From Pseudothioclava nitratireducens (lineage in GTDB: Bacteria; Pseudomonadota; Alphaproteobacteria; Rhodobacterales; Rhodobacteraceae), in assembly GCF_029210495.1 (NCBI RefSeq), contig NZ_JARGDK010000006.1:124001-188000 (forward strand): a stretch of DNA of 64,000 nt, read 5' to 3'. Shown here piece by piece: positions 45,666 through 55,222 of the stretch. Positions within the stretch are counted from its first letter, which is position 1, and the number at the start of each line of letters is the position of its first letter. The notes below the pieces were generated by a model that was not told the DNA's origin, ran no database searches, and saw only the letters and a list, made by a program, of their open reading frames with translations. The translations under genes were made by a program, and so were the position numbers.

Positions 45666-46435
45666 CAGACAACGCCCTCCAGCCCGTGTTCGGCGAGGAT
45701 GTCGGCATACCCGTTCTGCTCGACCTCAAGCGCCAGCTCCGGCCCGCCGGTCTTGATGATCCGGCCATCCGCCATGATGTGCACTACATCCGGTTTGATA
45801 TGGTCGAGAAGGCGCTGGTAGTGCGTGATGACAAGGAACGACCGCCCCGCATCGCGCAGCGCGTTCACGCCATCGGCCACAAGCCGCATCGCGTCCACGT
45901 CAAGACCCGAGTCGGTCTCGTCGAGGATGCACATCTTGGGCTCCAGCATCGCCATTTGCAGGATCTCGTTACGCTTTTTCTCGCCGCCCGAGAACCCGAC
46001 ATTGACCGGACGTTTGAGCATCTCGGCGTCGATCTTGAGGGTCTTCGCCTTGGCGCGCACTTCCTTGAGGAATTCGCCTGCCGTCAATTCCTCCTGCCCG
46101 CGCGCCTTGCGTTGCGCGTTCACCGCGGTGCGCAGGAAGGTCATGTTGCCGACGCCCGGAATTTCGACCGGGTATTGGAACGCAAGGAACAGCCCCGCCG
46201 CCGCGCGCTCTTCGGGTTCCATTTCCAGAAGTTCTTCGCCGCCGAGTTCCGCCGAGCCCTCGGTGACCTCATAGCCGTCGCGGCCCGCCAGAACATAGGA
46301 GAGCGTCGATTTCCCCGACCCGTTCGGCCCCATGATCGCATGCACCTTGCCGTCCTCGACAGTCAGGTCCACACCTTTGAGGATCACTTTATCCTCTTCT
46401 TCAAGTTTGACGTGCAGGTTCTTGATTTCCAGCAT
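45665..46435 (-). CDS. sufC: Fe-S cluster assembly ATPase SufC
   Basis: The 256-residue ABC-type ATPase has Walker A GPNGSGKST, the SufC-specific NVGFSGGEKKRNEILQM signature and Walker B CILDETDSGLDVDA. It drives conformational change in SufBC2D. Eleven bases separate it from ybjQ upstream. Confidence 0.97.
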   Translation of the reverse strand: MLEIKNLHVKLEEEDKVILKGVDLTVEDGKVHAIMGPNGSGKSTLSYVLAGRDGYEVTEGSAELGGEELLEMEPEERAAAGLFLAFQYPVEIPGVGNMTFLRTAVNAQRKARGQEELTAGEFLKEVRAKAKTLKIDAEMLKRPVNVGFSGGEKKRNEILQMAMLEPKMCILDETDSGLDVDAMRLVADGVNALRDAGRSFLVITHYQRLLDHIKPDVVHIMADGRIIKTGGPELALEVEQNGYADILAEHGLEGVV

Positions 46436-46446
46436 TTTTATCTTCC

Positions 46447-46761
46447 TCAGTCGATGGTGACGGCGGTGCCGGAAGCCGACACCATCAGCATGGATTGACC
46501 GACGACCTCATAGTCGAGATCGACGCCGACGACCGCGTTCGCGCCCAATGCGCGCGCCCGGTCCTCGAGTTCACGCAAGGCGGTTTCACGCGCATCTTGC
46601 AGCTTGCTTTCATAGGCGCCCGAGCGGCCGCCCACGATATCGGTGATCGAGGCGAACAGGTCGCGCACGACATTGGCCCCCATGATTGCCTCGCCCACCA
46701 CGATGCCGTGATAGGTCAGGATCTTGTGGCCTTCGATCGAAGGAGTGGTGGTGGTGATCAT
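46447..46761 (-). CDS. YbjQ/UPF0145 family protein
   Basis: This 104-residue protein has the YbjQ core: [36 protein letters not shown] and [20 protein letters not shown]. Some members are described as heavy-metal-binding. Its position between a membrane protein gene and sufC suggests a link to metal or cluster handling, but that is guesswork. Confidence 0.85.
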   Translation of the reverse strand: MITTTTPSIEGHKILTYHGIVVGEAIMGANVVRDLFASITDIVGGRSGAYESKLQDARETALRELEDRARALGANAVVGVDLDYEVVGQSMLMVSASGTAVTID

Positions 46762-46809
46762 GTCAGCCCCCGGTTACGGCCCCAAGGGCCGCAGAGGCGG
46801 CTGGGGCGA

Positions 46810-47337
46810 TCAGAACGGAATGACGGTGTCGCGGAACATCACAGAGTTCTCGACCGCCTGCGCGCGCTGCAACTCGACCCATTCCACCGAGAAGGCCTGC
46901 GCCGAGAGCGCGGGCTGCCAGAAGGCGAGATTGTGCAGCGTGGACAGGCCCGCGACGATGGCGAGAACCTGAAGCACGATCAGAACTTTGGAGCGCAGCC
47001 GGAACACCTGCGCCAGTACGAAGGACAGCGCGAAGGCAAACGCCCCGCTGATCAGAAAATGCATGTCGTCGAGCTGTGAGCCCGCCTCGAGCGGCATCAG
47101 ATGATTGCGCATCGCCGTGCCGCCGATCACCGCAACCGCCCCGAACAGGAGCGCCCAGATCATCTTGCCAAGGCTCAGCCGCGCTTTCGGCGCCTCGACC
47201 GCGATCTTCTTGGTGATCTCGTCGAGCGATTTGACCGACCACTCGCTGTCGCCCACATGAAGCACCATCTTGCCGCCCGCTTGCGACTTCTCGATCCGCC
47301 GCAGGCGTTCGTTGAAGCTGGCGCTGGAGATGGTCAT
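46810..47337 (-). CDS. Membrane protein of unknown function in the suf operon
   Basis: A 175-residue protein with a soluble basic N-terminus (FNERLRRIEKSQAGGKMVLHVGD) and three or four hydrophobic helices in the middle. No family recognised. It lies 102 bases after sufB and 48 before ybjQ; the longer frames in this region are shadows. Confidence 0.65.
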   Translation of the reverse strand: MTISSASFNERLRRIEKSQAGGKMVLHVGDSEWSVKSLDEITKKIAVEAPKARLSLGKMIWALLFGAVAVIGGTAMRNHLMPLEAGSQLDDMHFLISGAFAFALSFVLAQVFRLRSKVLIVLQVLAIVAGLSTLHNLAFWQPALSAQAFSVEWVELQRAQAVENSVMFRDTVIPF

Positions 47338-47439
47338 GGGGTGCCTCCGGTCGTGTGTCGATCCGAAGCCACATCACCAGCGAAGCGTGCCCAAAATAGG
47401 GCAGGCCCGGGGCAAATGCGTGATGGGGATGCGACATGA

Positions 47440-48957
47440 TCACCCGACCGACCCCTCCAGAGAGATCGCAACCAGAGATTGTGCCTCCATGGCGAATTCC
47501 ATCGGCAACGCTTGCAGCACTTCGCGGCAGAATCCGTTCACGACAAGCGCCACGGCTTCTTCCTCGTCCATGCCACGTGCGCGGCAATAGAAGAGCTGAT
47601 CGTCATCAACCTTGGAGGTTGTCGCCTCGTGCTCGACGCGCGACGAGTTATTCTTCACCTCGATATAGGGCACGGTATGCGCGCCGCATTTATCGCCGAT
47701 AAGCAAGCTGTCGCATTGCGTATAGTTGCGCGAATTCTTGGCCTTCGGGTGCATGGTCACAAGCCCACGATAGGTGTTCTGCGCCTGCCCCGCCGAGATG
47801 CCCTTGGACACGATCCGCGACTTGGTGTTCTTGCCCAGATGAATCATCTTGGTTCCGGTATCGGCCTGCTGCCAGTTATTGGCGATGGCGATCGAGTAGA
47901 ACTCACCCTGCGTGTCGTCGCCGCGCAGGATGCAGGACGGGTATTTCCACGTGATCGCAGAGCCGGTCTCGACCTGCGTCCACATGACCTTGGCGCGGGC
48001 CTCACGACAATCGGCGCGCTTGGTGACAAAGTTGTAGATGCCGCCCTTGCCGTCCTCGTCGCCCGGGAACCAGTTCTGAACGGTCGAATATTTGACCTCG
48101 GCATCCTCAAGCACGACGATCTCGACCACGGCCGCGTGCAGCTGGGCGGTGTCGCGCTTGGGTGCGGTGCAGCCTTCGAGATAGCTCACATAAGAGCCCT
48201 TGTCGGCAATGATCAGCGTGCGCTCAAACTGTCCGGTATTTTCCGCGTTGATACGGAAATAGGTCGACAGCTCCATCGGGCAGCGGGTGTTCGGCGGGAT
48301 GTAGACAAACGACCCATCCGAGAACACGGCCGAGTTAAGCGTCGCGAAGAAGTTATCCGATTGCGGCACGACCGAACCGAGATATTTCTTCACCAGCTCC
48401 GGGTGCTCTTTGATCGCCTCCGAGATCGAGCAGAAGATCACGCCCGCCTTGGCGAGTTCGTCCTTGAAGGTGGTCCCCACCGAGACCGAATCGAACACCG
48501 CATCGACCGCAACACGGGTTTCGCCTTCCTGAAGCTTCTCAGCCCCTTCCACACCGGCAAGGATCAACTGCTCCTTCAGCGGAATCCCCAGCTTTTCATA
48601 GGTCGCCAGAAGCTTCGGATCGACTTCGTCGAGCGATTTCGGCTTGGTCTCCATGCTTTTCGGGCGCGCGTAGTAATAGATGTCCTGATAGTCGATCGCC
48701 GGGATCTTGAGCATCGCCCAATCGGGTTCGGCCATTTCCTTCCAGCGGCGGAACGCCTGAAGACGCCACTCGGTCATCCATTCAGGCTCTTCGTTCTTTT
48801 CGCTGATCAGCCGGACGATATCCTCATTCACGCCCTTGGGCGCGAATTCCATCTCGATCTCGGTGTCCCAGCCATATTTGTAGCTGCCCATGTTCTGGAC
48901 GGTTTCGACGGTTTCCCGATCGACACCCTCACGCACTTCCAGATTTTCTTCGACCAT
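47440..48957 (-). CDS. sufB: Fe-S cluster assembly scaffold SufB
   Basis: The 505-residue protein carries SufB hallmarks: [21 protein letters not shown] at the start, [28 protein letters not shown] in the middle, and the end motif [27 protein letters not shown]. It assembles the nascent cluster with SufC and SufD. It follows the NifS-type gene by 18 bases. Confidence 0.97.
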   Translation of the reverse strand: MVEENLEVREGVDRETVETVQNMGSYKYGWDTEIEMEFAPKGVNEDIVRLISEKNEEPEWMTEWRLQAFRRWKEMAEPDWAMLKIPAIDYQDIYYYARPKSMETKPKSLDEVDPKLLATYEKLGIPLKEQLILAGVEGAEKLQEGETRVAVDAVFDSVSVGTTFKDELAKAGVIFCSISEAIKEHPELVKKYLGSVVPQSDNFFATLNSAVFSDGSFVYIPPNTRCPMELSTYFRINAENTGQFERTLIIADKGSYVSYLEGCTAPKRDTAQLHAAVVEIVVLEDAEVKYSTVQNWFPGDEDGKGGIYNFVTKRADCREARAKVMWTQVETGSAITWKYPSCILRGDDTQGEFYSIAIANNWQQADTGTKMIHLGKNTKSRIVSKGISAGQAQNTYRGLVTMHPKAKNSRNYTQCDSLLIGDKCGAHTVPYIEVKNNSSRVEHEATTSKVDDDQLFYCRARGMDEEEAVALVVNGFCREVLQALPMEFAMEAQSLVAISLEGSVG

Positions 48958-48975
48958 GGCGTTTCCCTTTCCGCG

Positions 48976-50052
48976 TCAAGTTCGTGCGCGGTGTTTCTGA
49001 CGCGCGGCGCGGTAGCTTTCGGCAAAGCGCAGCACATCGTCCTTTCCAATTCCCGGACCGATCGAAACACGGATCGCCGCGCCCGCCAGCCCCTCGTCAT
49101 ATCCCATCGCGCGCAGCACCCGGCTGGCACGCACCTTGCCCGAGGAACAGGCCGACCCGGCAGAGACGGCGAACCCCGCAAGGTCCATGCGCATCACCTG
49201 GGTCTCGCCCTTCCAGCCCGGGCAGACAATCGAAAGCGTATTGGGTAACAGGCGCGGCCCCTGGCCCGCCTCTCCCTGTTCTCCCGTCGTCTCCCATCCC
49301 GGAAAATAGAGACTCTCGTCCGCATCTTCCAGAGCCAATTTTAGAATATTTCTAATTTCGGCGACCTGATCCCAGAGGCCCGCCGACAAATCGCGCGCCG
49401 CAGCCGCAGCAGCCGCGCCAAAACCCGCGATGCCGATCAGGTTCTCGGTCCCGGCGCGCCGGCCCATCTCTTGCCCGCCACCCAAAAGCTGCGCCGGAAT
49501 ATCGGTCCCGCGCTTGACCACCAGCGCGCCGATCCCCTTCGGACCACCCAGCTTATGCGCCGATACAAGTCCCGCCGTCACACCCAGCCAGTTGAACGCG
49601 AAAGGCACCTTGCCGAAGGCCTGCGTGAGATCGGAAACCGCCAGCCCTTCGGGCAGATCCTGAATGACCCCGGTTTCGGAATTGGCCAGTTGCAGCGCGC
49701 TTTGCGCGGGATCGGTCACGGTGACGCGGCCAAGCCCGTCCACAGACAGATCGGGTGTGCACCAGGCCGCCACAGCGTCGTGCTCGATGTCGGCGCAATG
49801 GAGGCCACGCCCCGCGCAGGCCAAAGCCGCAGCCTCGGTCGCGCCAGAGGTGAAAATCACGTCCGCCCCGTCCGCGCCAAGCGCCTCGGCCACTTGTGCC
49901 CGCGCCCGCTCGATCAGCGCCTTGGCCGCGCGCCCTTCGGCATGGACCGAGGACGGGTTGCCCACCACATCCATCGCCGCGATCATCGCCGCGCGGGCTT
50001 CGTCGCGCAGCGGCGTTGTCGCATTCCAATCGAGATAGAGCCGCGCCGTCAC
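48976..50052 (-). CDS. Cysteine desulfurase, NifS/IscS type
   Basis: The 358-residue PLP enzyme has YLDWNATTPL, GNPSSVHAEGRAAK, LANSETGVIQ, the PLP lysine in SAHKLGGPKGIG and the catalytic cysteine in AGSACSSGKV. The part around DLTQAFGKVPFAFNWLG differs from typical IscS but keeps the Asp and Gln. It is the second desulfurase in this operon, at the opposite end from sufS. Iron-sulfur sulfur donor is the likely role. Confidence 0.93.
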   Translation of the reverse strand: MTARLYLDWNATTPLRDEARAAMIAAMDVVGNPSSVHAEGRAAKALIERARAQVAEALGADGADVIFTSGATEAAALACAGRGLHCADIEHDAVAAWCTPDLSVDGLGRVTVTDPAQSALQLANSETGVIQDLPEGLAVSDLTQAFGKVPFAFNWLGVTAGLVSAHKLGGPKGIGALVVKRGTDIPAQLLGGGQEMGRRAGTENLIGIAGFGAAAAAAARDLSAGLWDQVAEIRNILKLALEDADESLYFPGWETTGEQGEAGQGPRLLPNTLSIVCPGWKGETQVMRMDLAGFAVSAGSACSSGKVRASRVLRAMGYDEGLAGAAIRVSIGPGIGKDDVLRFAESYRAARQKHRART

Positions 50053-50080
50053 AGCATACCCGCTTTCATCACGCCCGAAA

Positions 50081-50100
50081 GACTCCCGCCGGAGGCTTCC
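50081..50100 (-). repeat. Short intergenic repeat, 'cctccggcggg' family
   Basis: The minus strand reads GGAAGCCTCCGGCGGGAGTC between iscR and the desulfurase gene, related to the element at 15584-15606. Confidence 0.5.
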
Positions 50101-50127
50101 ATCGTCTTCGCCCGCGCAACGCGCGCC

Positions 50128-50586
50128 TTATTCATCCACCACCGAGAACAGGCTCGGCACCGCCGGACAGGGTTTCAACCCGTTGCGCACCACATCCGCA
50201 AGCGTCGTCTGATGCAGGAAAACAAAGACCTGCGCGCTCAGGCTCTCCCAAAGACGATTGCTCAGCGATTGCGCCCGCGAGCCGGACACGCCACCCGAAG
50301 CCCCCGCCCCCATGTGCAAGGCCGAAACCGTCTCATCGACCGCCTCGAACACCTCGGAGATGCGGATTTCCTCGGGCGCGCGGGCAAGCCGATAGCCGCC
50401 GCCCGGACCGCGCACCGAATTCACCAGGCCGGCGCGACGCAGCCGCACGAAAAGCTGTTCGAGATAAGGCAAGGAGATGTCCTGCCGCTCCGAAATCGCG
50501 GCCAGCGAGGTCCGCATCCCCTCCCCCGCAATCGCCAGATCGACGAGCGCGACGATCGCGTAACGCCCCTTGGTCGAAAGTTTCAT
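50128..50586 (-). CDS. iscR: Rrf2-family regulator IscR, reduced-cysteine type
   Basis: The 152-residue protein has the Rrf2 winged-helix (MKLSTKGRYAIVALVDLA; ISLPYLEQLFVRLRRAGLVNSVRGPGGGYRLAR). The three cluster cysteines of E. coli IscR are absent; the only cysteine is in LKPCPAVP. Rhodobacter sphaeroides IscR is a known example of this variant that still binds a cluster and represses iron-sulfur genes. It heads the suf operon, 75 bases before the desulfurase gene. Confidence 0.93.
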   Translation of the reverse strand: MKLSTKGRYAIVALVDLAIAGEGMRTSLAAISERQDISLPYLEQLFVRLRRAGLVNSVRGPGGGYRLARAPEEIRISEVFEAVDETVSALHMGAGASGGVSGSRAQSLSNRLWESLSAQVFVFLHQTTLADVVRNGLKPCPAVPSLFSVVDE

Positions 50587-50803
50587 CCCGCACCTCCTCG
50601 AATCCGGGCGCAGATCGTATCAAATCCGGCCCCGCACGGCTCAATCCTTGACGCCGCGCTTCGGGCCGCTTAACTCAAAACCCACCCGATTTCCCGGCAT
50701 GTCGCCGGGGATGGCCCCGTCCTAGGGACTCTGAGCGAAAGCGTCAAGTTTTCACGCTGCCGCACCCACCCCCGGGACTTTGGTCACTAACAGGCGAGAC
50801 ACA
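50587..50803. other. Divergent promoter region, iscR / alpha-beta hydrolase
   Basis: These 217 bases must contain the suf operon promoter on the minus strand. I saw no clear sigma70 pair or certain IscR/iron-responsive operator. Nothing else gene-like is present. Confidence 0.4.
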
Positions 50804-51481
50804 ATGCCCGAAGTCATTTTTCCCGGTCCCGAAGGTCGTCTCGAAGGCCGCTATCACCCGCAGCCGAGCCCGGACGCGCCGATCGCGATCATCCTGCATC
50901 CCGATCCGCAATTCGGCGGCACCATGAACAATCGCGTGGTCTATAACCTGCACTACGCCTTCCACCAGATGGGCTTTACCGTTCTGCGCTTCAATTTCCG
51001 GGGCGTGGGCCGCAGTCAGGGCGAATACGATCAGGGCATCGGTGAATTGTCCGATGCGGCCTCGGCGCTCGACTATCTTCAGGCGATGAACCCGAATTCG
51101 AAACATTGCTGGGTCGCGGGTCATTCCTTCGGCGCGTGGATCGGCATGCAGCTCTTGATGCGCCGCCCCGAGATCACCGGCTTCATCTCGGTCGCGCCGC
51201 CCGGCCCGTCCTCGCCGGGCCCAGGCAATTACGATTACAGCTTCCTCGCACCGTGCCCCTCGTCGGGCCTCATCATCAACGGCACCAACGACCGCATCGC
51301 GCCCGCGAACGAGACCCGGCAACTGGTCTCCAAGCTGCAAGAGCAAAAGGGCATCACGATCACCCATCAAGAGGTCGAAGGCGCCGATCACTTCTTCAAG
51401 AATGAAGACGCCCATATGAAGCCGATGATCGAGACGGTGCAGACCTATGTCAAACGCCGCCTGACCGAGGGTAGCCGCTGA
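50804..51481 (+). CDS. Alpha/beta hydrolase
   Basis: The 225-residue hydrolase has the oxyanion-region FRGVGRSQGEYDQG, nucleophile Ser in GHSFGAWIG, Asp in GTNDRIAP and His in GADHFFK. It belongs to the small cytosolic family related to dienelactone hydrolases; the substrate is unknown. The stop overlaps the next start by one base (TGATG). Confidence 0.9.
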   Translation: MPEVIFPGPEGRLEGRYHPQPSPDAPIAIILHPDPQFGGTMNNRVVYNLHYAFHQMGFTVLRFNFRGVGRSQGEYDQGIGELSDAASALDYLQAMNPNSKHCWVAGHSFGAWIGMQLLMRRPEITGFISVAPPGPSSPGPGNYDYSFLAPCPSSGLIINGTNDRIAPANETRQLVSKLQEQKGITITHQEVEGADHFFKNEDAHMKPMIETVQTYVKRRLTEGSR

Positions 51482-51717
51482 TGGCGCTGATCGACGAGCT
51501 GGCCGAGAAACTTGCCGCCGACGTGATGAAGGCGCAGCTCGAATTGGGCGTCGACCGGCTGTATGTCGAGGTCGGCAACCATATCGGCACCTCGTCGCCT
51601 TCGCTTCAGGAAGCGTTCCTGACCGCCTGTCGCCTGCACCTGTCCGAACAGCGCGGGCGGAGCTTCTTCGAGGAACGGCTCAAGGCGCTGAGCGCGGCGC
51701 GCAAGGACGCGTCATGA
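51481..51717 (+). CDS. Small protein of unknown function
   Basis: A 78-residue, helical, charged protein (MALIDELAEKLAADVMKAQLELGVDRLYVEVGNHIGTSSPSLQEAF...). Coupled by overlap to both neighbours (TGATG and ATGA), which argues strongly for translation. No family recognised. Confidence 0.7.
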   Translation: MALIDELAEKLAADVMKAQLELGVDRLYVEVGNHIGTSSPSLQEAFLTACRLHLSEQRGRSFFEERLKALSAARKDAS

Positions 51718-52178
51718 CCCTGCCACAGGTGGGCCGCCCCGCGCCGGACCCGCGCGGCGCGCTGCTCGCCGGGGCGGTGGTTGCGAGCGGTTTGGCGCTG
51801 ATCGTGGGACTTGCGCTCTACGGGCTGCGCGCGACATGCGACGGTCATGTGTTTACCGGCATCGGGCGCGGCGCGTTTCTGACCTTGCTTCCCGATTTGC
51901 TTCAGCGGCCCGGACTTGCCTTTGGGCTGTTCGCACCGGTCTGGGCCGGTCTGATGCTGGCGCTCGGCTCGGCAATGATCGGGCGGATCACAGCGCTGCG
52001 CACGGCGCTTGTGTCCTTCGGCCCAGTGATCGCGCTGACGCTTGGGATCGTGCTGCTCGCACCGCGCGTCGAGTGCGCCCGCTATGCGCCACTGACAAGC
52101 GCGCTCTGGATCGGGGCGGGCCTTGTCGCGCTGGCCGCATTGAGTGCGTGGGCGGGCATGCGGGGGCGCTCCGCATGA
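51714..52178 (+). CDS. Membrane protein of unknown function
   Basis: A 154-residue protein with four hydrophobic segments and two conserved-looking cysteines (RATCDGHVFTG and RVECARYAPL) that may face the periplasm. It overlaps the flanking genes by 4 bases each. No family recognised. Confidence 0.7.
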   Translation: MTLPQVGRPAPDPRGALLAGAVVASGLALIVGLALYGLRATCDGHVFTGIGRGAFLTLLPDLLQRPGLAFGLFAPVWAGLMLALGSAMIGRITALRTALVSFGPVIALTLGIVLLAPRVECARYAPLTSALWIGAGLVALAALSAWAGMRGRSA

Positions 52179-52774
52179 GCGACCGGATCGAGCAGCAACT
52201 CGCCTTCCTGCGCGAAGCGGAGATGCTGAAATCGGTGACGCGCGCGACACCGATCCACGATGCGTCACGCCCGGAAAATTCGGCAGAACATAGCTGGTCT
52301 CTGGCGCTCTATGCGCTCACGCTCGCGGATCAGGCAGAGCCCGGGGTCGATATCACCCGCGTCATCAAGATGCTTTTGCTGCACGATCTGGTCGAGATCG
52401 ACGTGGGCGATGTGCCGATCCATTCGCAAGAGGGTTCGGCCCATGGTTCCGCCGAGATCGCGGCCCAAGAGGCGGCCGCAGCCGAGCGCATCTTCGGCCT
52501 GCTCCCCGAGGATCAACGCGCGGAGTTTCACGCGCTCTGGGCCGAGTTCGAAGCCGCCGAGACCCCCTCTGCCCGCTTCGCCAAATCGCTCGACCGGGCG
52601 CAACCGGTGCTGCTCAACCACCAGAGCGGCGGCGGTTCGTGGATCGACTACGATGTGCATTGGGATCAGCTCCAATCCCGCGTGGGCGACAAGATCGCGC
52701 TTGGCGCTCCGGGCCTGTGGCCGGTCATCCGCGCGCGGATCTCTGCCTGGTTCGAGGCGCGCGGGCTGATCTAG
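52175..52774 (+). CDS. HD-domain phosphohydrolase, YfbR/HDDC2 type
   Basis: The 199-residue protein has the HD-fold ligands ENSAEHSWSLALYA (His) and MLLLHDLVEIDVGDV (His-Asp), then SLDRAQPVLLN supplying a further Asp. Relatives are 5'-deoxynucleotidases of broad specificity. The ATG at 52175 overlaps the upstream stop; longer frame is a shadow. Confidence 0.9.
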   Translation: MSDRIEQQLAFLREAEMLKSVTRATPIHDASRPENSAEHSWSLALYALTLADQAEPGVDITRVIKMLLLHDLVEIDVGDVPIHSQEGSAHGSAEIAAQEAAAAERIFGLLPEDQRAEFHALWAEFEAAETPSARFAKSLDRAQPVLLNHQSGGGSWIDYDVHWDQLQSRVGDKIALGAPGLWPVIRARISAWFEARGLI

Positions 52775-52783
52775 GCAAAATTC

Positions 52784-52801
52784 GGTATACATTCGCATAC
52801 C
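52784..52801. promoter_or_regulatory. Inverted repeat GGTAT-N8-ATACC upstream of icd
   Basis: GGTATACATTCGCATACC lies 74 bases before the icd start, in the 100-base gap after the HD gene. It could be an operator or just part of the promoter; no regulator is suggested. Confidence 0.35.
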
Positions 52802-52874
52802 AACACTGGAAATCCGTCCGCCCATGCGCTAGGGATGTCGCACACGACTCAACCCAAGCGCATGGAGGGGCCCC

Positions 52875-54083
52875 ATGACGAAAATCAAAGTCGCAAATCC
52901 GGTCGTCGAACTCGACGGCGACGAGATGACCCGGATCATCTGGGATTTCATCAAGCAGAAGCTCATTCTGCCCTATCTCGACATCGACCTGAAATATTAC
53001 GACCTCGGCATCGAAGAGCGCGACCGCACCGACGATCAGGTGACCATCGACGCAGCCTACGCGATCAAGGAGCATGGCGTCGGCGTCAAATGCGCGACCA
53101 TCACCCCCGATGAGGCGCGGGTCGAGGAATTCGGCCTCAAGCAGATGTGGAAATCGCCCAACGGCACGATCCGCAACATCCTCGGCGGCGTCGTCTTCCG
53201 CCAACCGATCATCTGCAAGAACGTCCCGCGCCTCGTGCCGGGCTGGACCAAGCCGATCGTCGTCGGGCGCCACGCCTTTGGCGACCAATACAAGGCGACC
53301 GATTTCCATTTCCCCGGCAAGGGGCAGCTCACGATGAAATTCGTGGGCGAGGACGGCACCGAGATCGAGAAGGTCGTCTATGACGCGCCTTCGGCGGGCG
53401 TCTATATGGGCATGTATAATCTCGACGACTCGATCATCGACTTCGCGCGGGCCTCGCTCAATTACGGCCTGTCGCTGAAATGGCCGGTCTATCTGAGCAC
53501 CAAGAACACCATCCTCAAAGCCTATGACGGCCGCTTCAAGGACCTGTTCCAGAAGGTCTATGAGGAAGAGTTCGCCGAGAAGTTCAAGGATGCGGGCATC
53601 TGGTATGAGCACCGGCTGATCGACGACATGGTCGCCTGCGCGCTGAAATGGAATGGCGGCTTTGTCTGGGCCTGCAAGAACTACGATGGCGACGTGCAGT
53701 CGGACACCATCGCGCAGGGCTTCGGCTCACTGGGCATGATGGCCTCGCAGCTGATGACGCCCGACGGCAAGATCGTCGAGGCCGAGGCGGCCCACGGCAC
53801 GGTGACGCGCCACTACCGCAACCATCAGGCCGGCAAGGCCACGTCGACCAACTCGATCGCCACCATCTACGCCTGGACCGGGGGTCTCAAGCACCGCGCC
53901 AAGCTCGACGACAATGCCGCGCTGATGACCTTTGCCGAAACGCTTGAACGGGTGACCGTGCAATGCGTCGAGGACGGGTTCATGACCAAGGACCTCGCGC
54001 TGCTGGTGGGACCCGATCAGAAATGGCTGACCACCATGGGCTTCCTCGAAAAGGTCGATGAATATCTGAACAAGGCGATGTGA
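52875..54083 (+). CDS. icd: NADP-dependent isocitrate dehydrogenase
   Basis: The 402-residue TCA cycle enzyme is of the eukaryote-like homodimeric type: [43 protein letters not shown]-type metal segment and [14 protein letters not shown]. It produces 2-oxoglutarate and NADPH. GGAGGGG precedes the ATG. A terminator follows. Confidence 0.97.
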   Translation: MTKIKVANPVVELDGDEMTRIIWDFIKQKLILPYLDIDLKYYDLGIEERDRTDDQVTIDAAYAIKEHGVGVKCATITPDEARVEEFGLKQMWKSPNGTIRNILGGVVFRQPIICKNVPRLVPGWTKPIVVGRHAFGDQYKATDFHFPGKGQLTMKFVGEDGTEIEKVVYDAPSAGVYMGMYNLDDSIIDFARASLNYGLSLKWPVYLSTKNTILKAYDGRFKDLFQKVYEEEFAEKFKDAGIWYEHRLIDDMVACALKWNGGFVWACKNYDGDVQSDTIAQGFGSLGMMASQLMTPDGKIVEAEAAHGTVTRHYRNHQAGKATSTNSIATIYAWTGGLKHRAKLDDNAALMTFAETLERVTVQCVEDGFMTKDLALLVGPDQKWLTTMGFLEKVDEYLNKAM

Positions 54084-54109
54084 TCTTTACCCCAATCCGC
54101 GCCATGTAG

Positions 54110-54138
54110 GGGTCGGGCCGCAAGGCCCGGCCCTTTCC
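54110..54138 (+). terminator. Terminator of icd
   Basis: GGGTCGGGCC-GCAA-GGCCCGGCCC (one T-G pair) followed by TTTCCG. A strong stem with a short T-run. Confidence 0.7.
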
Positions 54139-54199
54139 GTTTGCACGCCCACGCGCGTCCCCCTTGCCCTGCCCCGCAATTTGGGATCATGTCGCGCCC

Positions 54200-54817
54200 A
54201 TGACGGAGATCATTGCAGAACAGCCCGCCCGGCACTCACCGCTCGACGACGCCCAGGGCATCGCCTTTGGCAGCCTGATGGCGGCCTTCGGCATCGTGAT
54301 CCTGACCCATCTCGGGCTGGTCACCGGGCAGACCGCAGGGCTTGCGGTGCTGATCTCCTACGCGACCGGCTGGGGGTTCGGCCCGGTCTTCTTCGTCATC
54401 AACCTGCCCTTCTACTGGCTGGGCTACAAACGGATGGGGCCGGTCTTCGTCGCCAAGACCCTGACAGCGGTCACGATCCTGTCGCTTGCGACGATGGTCT
54501 TGCCGGGACTGGTCAGCTTCGAGACGCTCCACCCCGCTGTGGGCGCGGTTCTGTTCGGCTTTGTGACCGGCTCCGCGCTGCTGGCGCTGTTTCGGCACGG
54601 CTCGTCGCTCGGCGGCGTCGGCATCGTGGCCCTCTACCTGCAAGACAAGACCGGATTCCGCGCGGGCTGGACGCAGCTTCTGTTCGATGCCGGCGTCTTT
54701 GCTCTCGCCCTTCTGCTGCGTGACTGGCAGACTGTCGCCTGGTCCTTCCTTGGCGCCGTCGTGGTCAATCTCGTGATCGCGATGAACCACCGCCGCGACC
54801 GCTACATCGCCACCTGA
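54200..54817 (+). CDS. YitT-family membrane protein
   Basis: The 205-residue protein has five hydrophobic helices and the YitT motifs GLVTGQTAGLAVLISYATG and LFRHGSSLGGVGIVALYLQDKTGFRAG. Members are thought to be transporters; the substrate is unknown. The start at 54200 begins the conserved part. It is followed 12 bases later by an SMR gene. Confidence 0.85.
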   Translation: MTEIIAEQPARHSPLDDAQGIAFGSLMAAFGIVILTHLGLVTGQTAGLAVLISYATGWGFGPVFFVINLPFYWLGYKRMGPVFVAKTLTAVTILSLATMVLPGLVSFETLHPAVGAVLFGFVTGSALLALFRHGSSLGGVGIVALYLQDKTGFRAGWTQLLFDAGVFALALLLRDWQTVAWSFLGAVVVNLVIAMNHRRDRYIAT

Positions 54818-54829
54818 GGCCCACGCCCG

Positions 54830-55162
54830 ATGAAAACCTATCTCTTCCTGCTGATCGCCGTCGCCTTCGAGACCTTCGGCTCTTCCTGCCTGCAAGCCAG
54901 CCAGCAATTCACCAAACTCTGGCCCTCGCTCGGCGTGCTGGTGGGCTTTGCGGGCGCGTTCTACTTCTTCACGCTGGTTCTCAAGGTGCTGCCGCTCGGC
55001 ATCACCTATGCGCTCTGGTCCGGCATCGGGATCATCCTGATCACCCTCTCGGGCCGGGTGATCTTTGGCCAGCGCCTCGACCTGCCCGCCATGCTCGGGC
55101 TGGGACTGATCATCGCCGGAATTCTCGTCATCAACCTGTTTTCCAAGGCACAGGCGCATTAG
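54830..55162 (+). CDS. Small multidrug resistance (SMR) family transporter
   Basis: A 110-residue, four-helix protein starting [22 protein letters not shown] with the key membrane glutamate at position 14, plus [24 protein letters not shown] proteins work as proton-coupled dimers exporting cationic drugs or guanidinium. The exact subtype is unclear. Confidence 0.9.
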   Translation: MKTYLFLLIAVAFETFGSSCLQASQQFTKLWPSLGVLVGFAGAFYFFTLVLKVLPLGITYALWSGIGIILITLSGRVIFGQRLDLPAMLGLGLIIAGILVINLFSKAQAH

Positions 55163-55222
55163 GCTGGCCAAGCCCCGCTTTTGCCTGTATGGCCCGCCCC
55201 AAAGCATGAACAGGCGGATATC

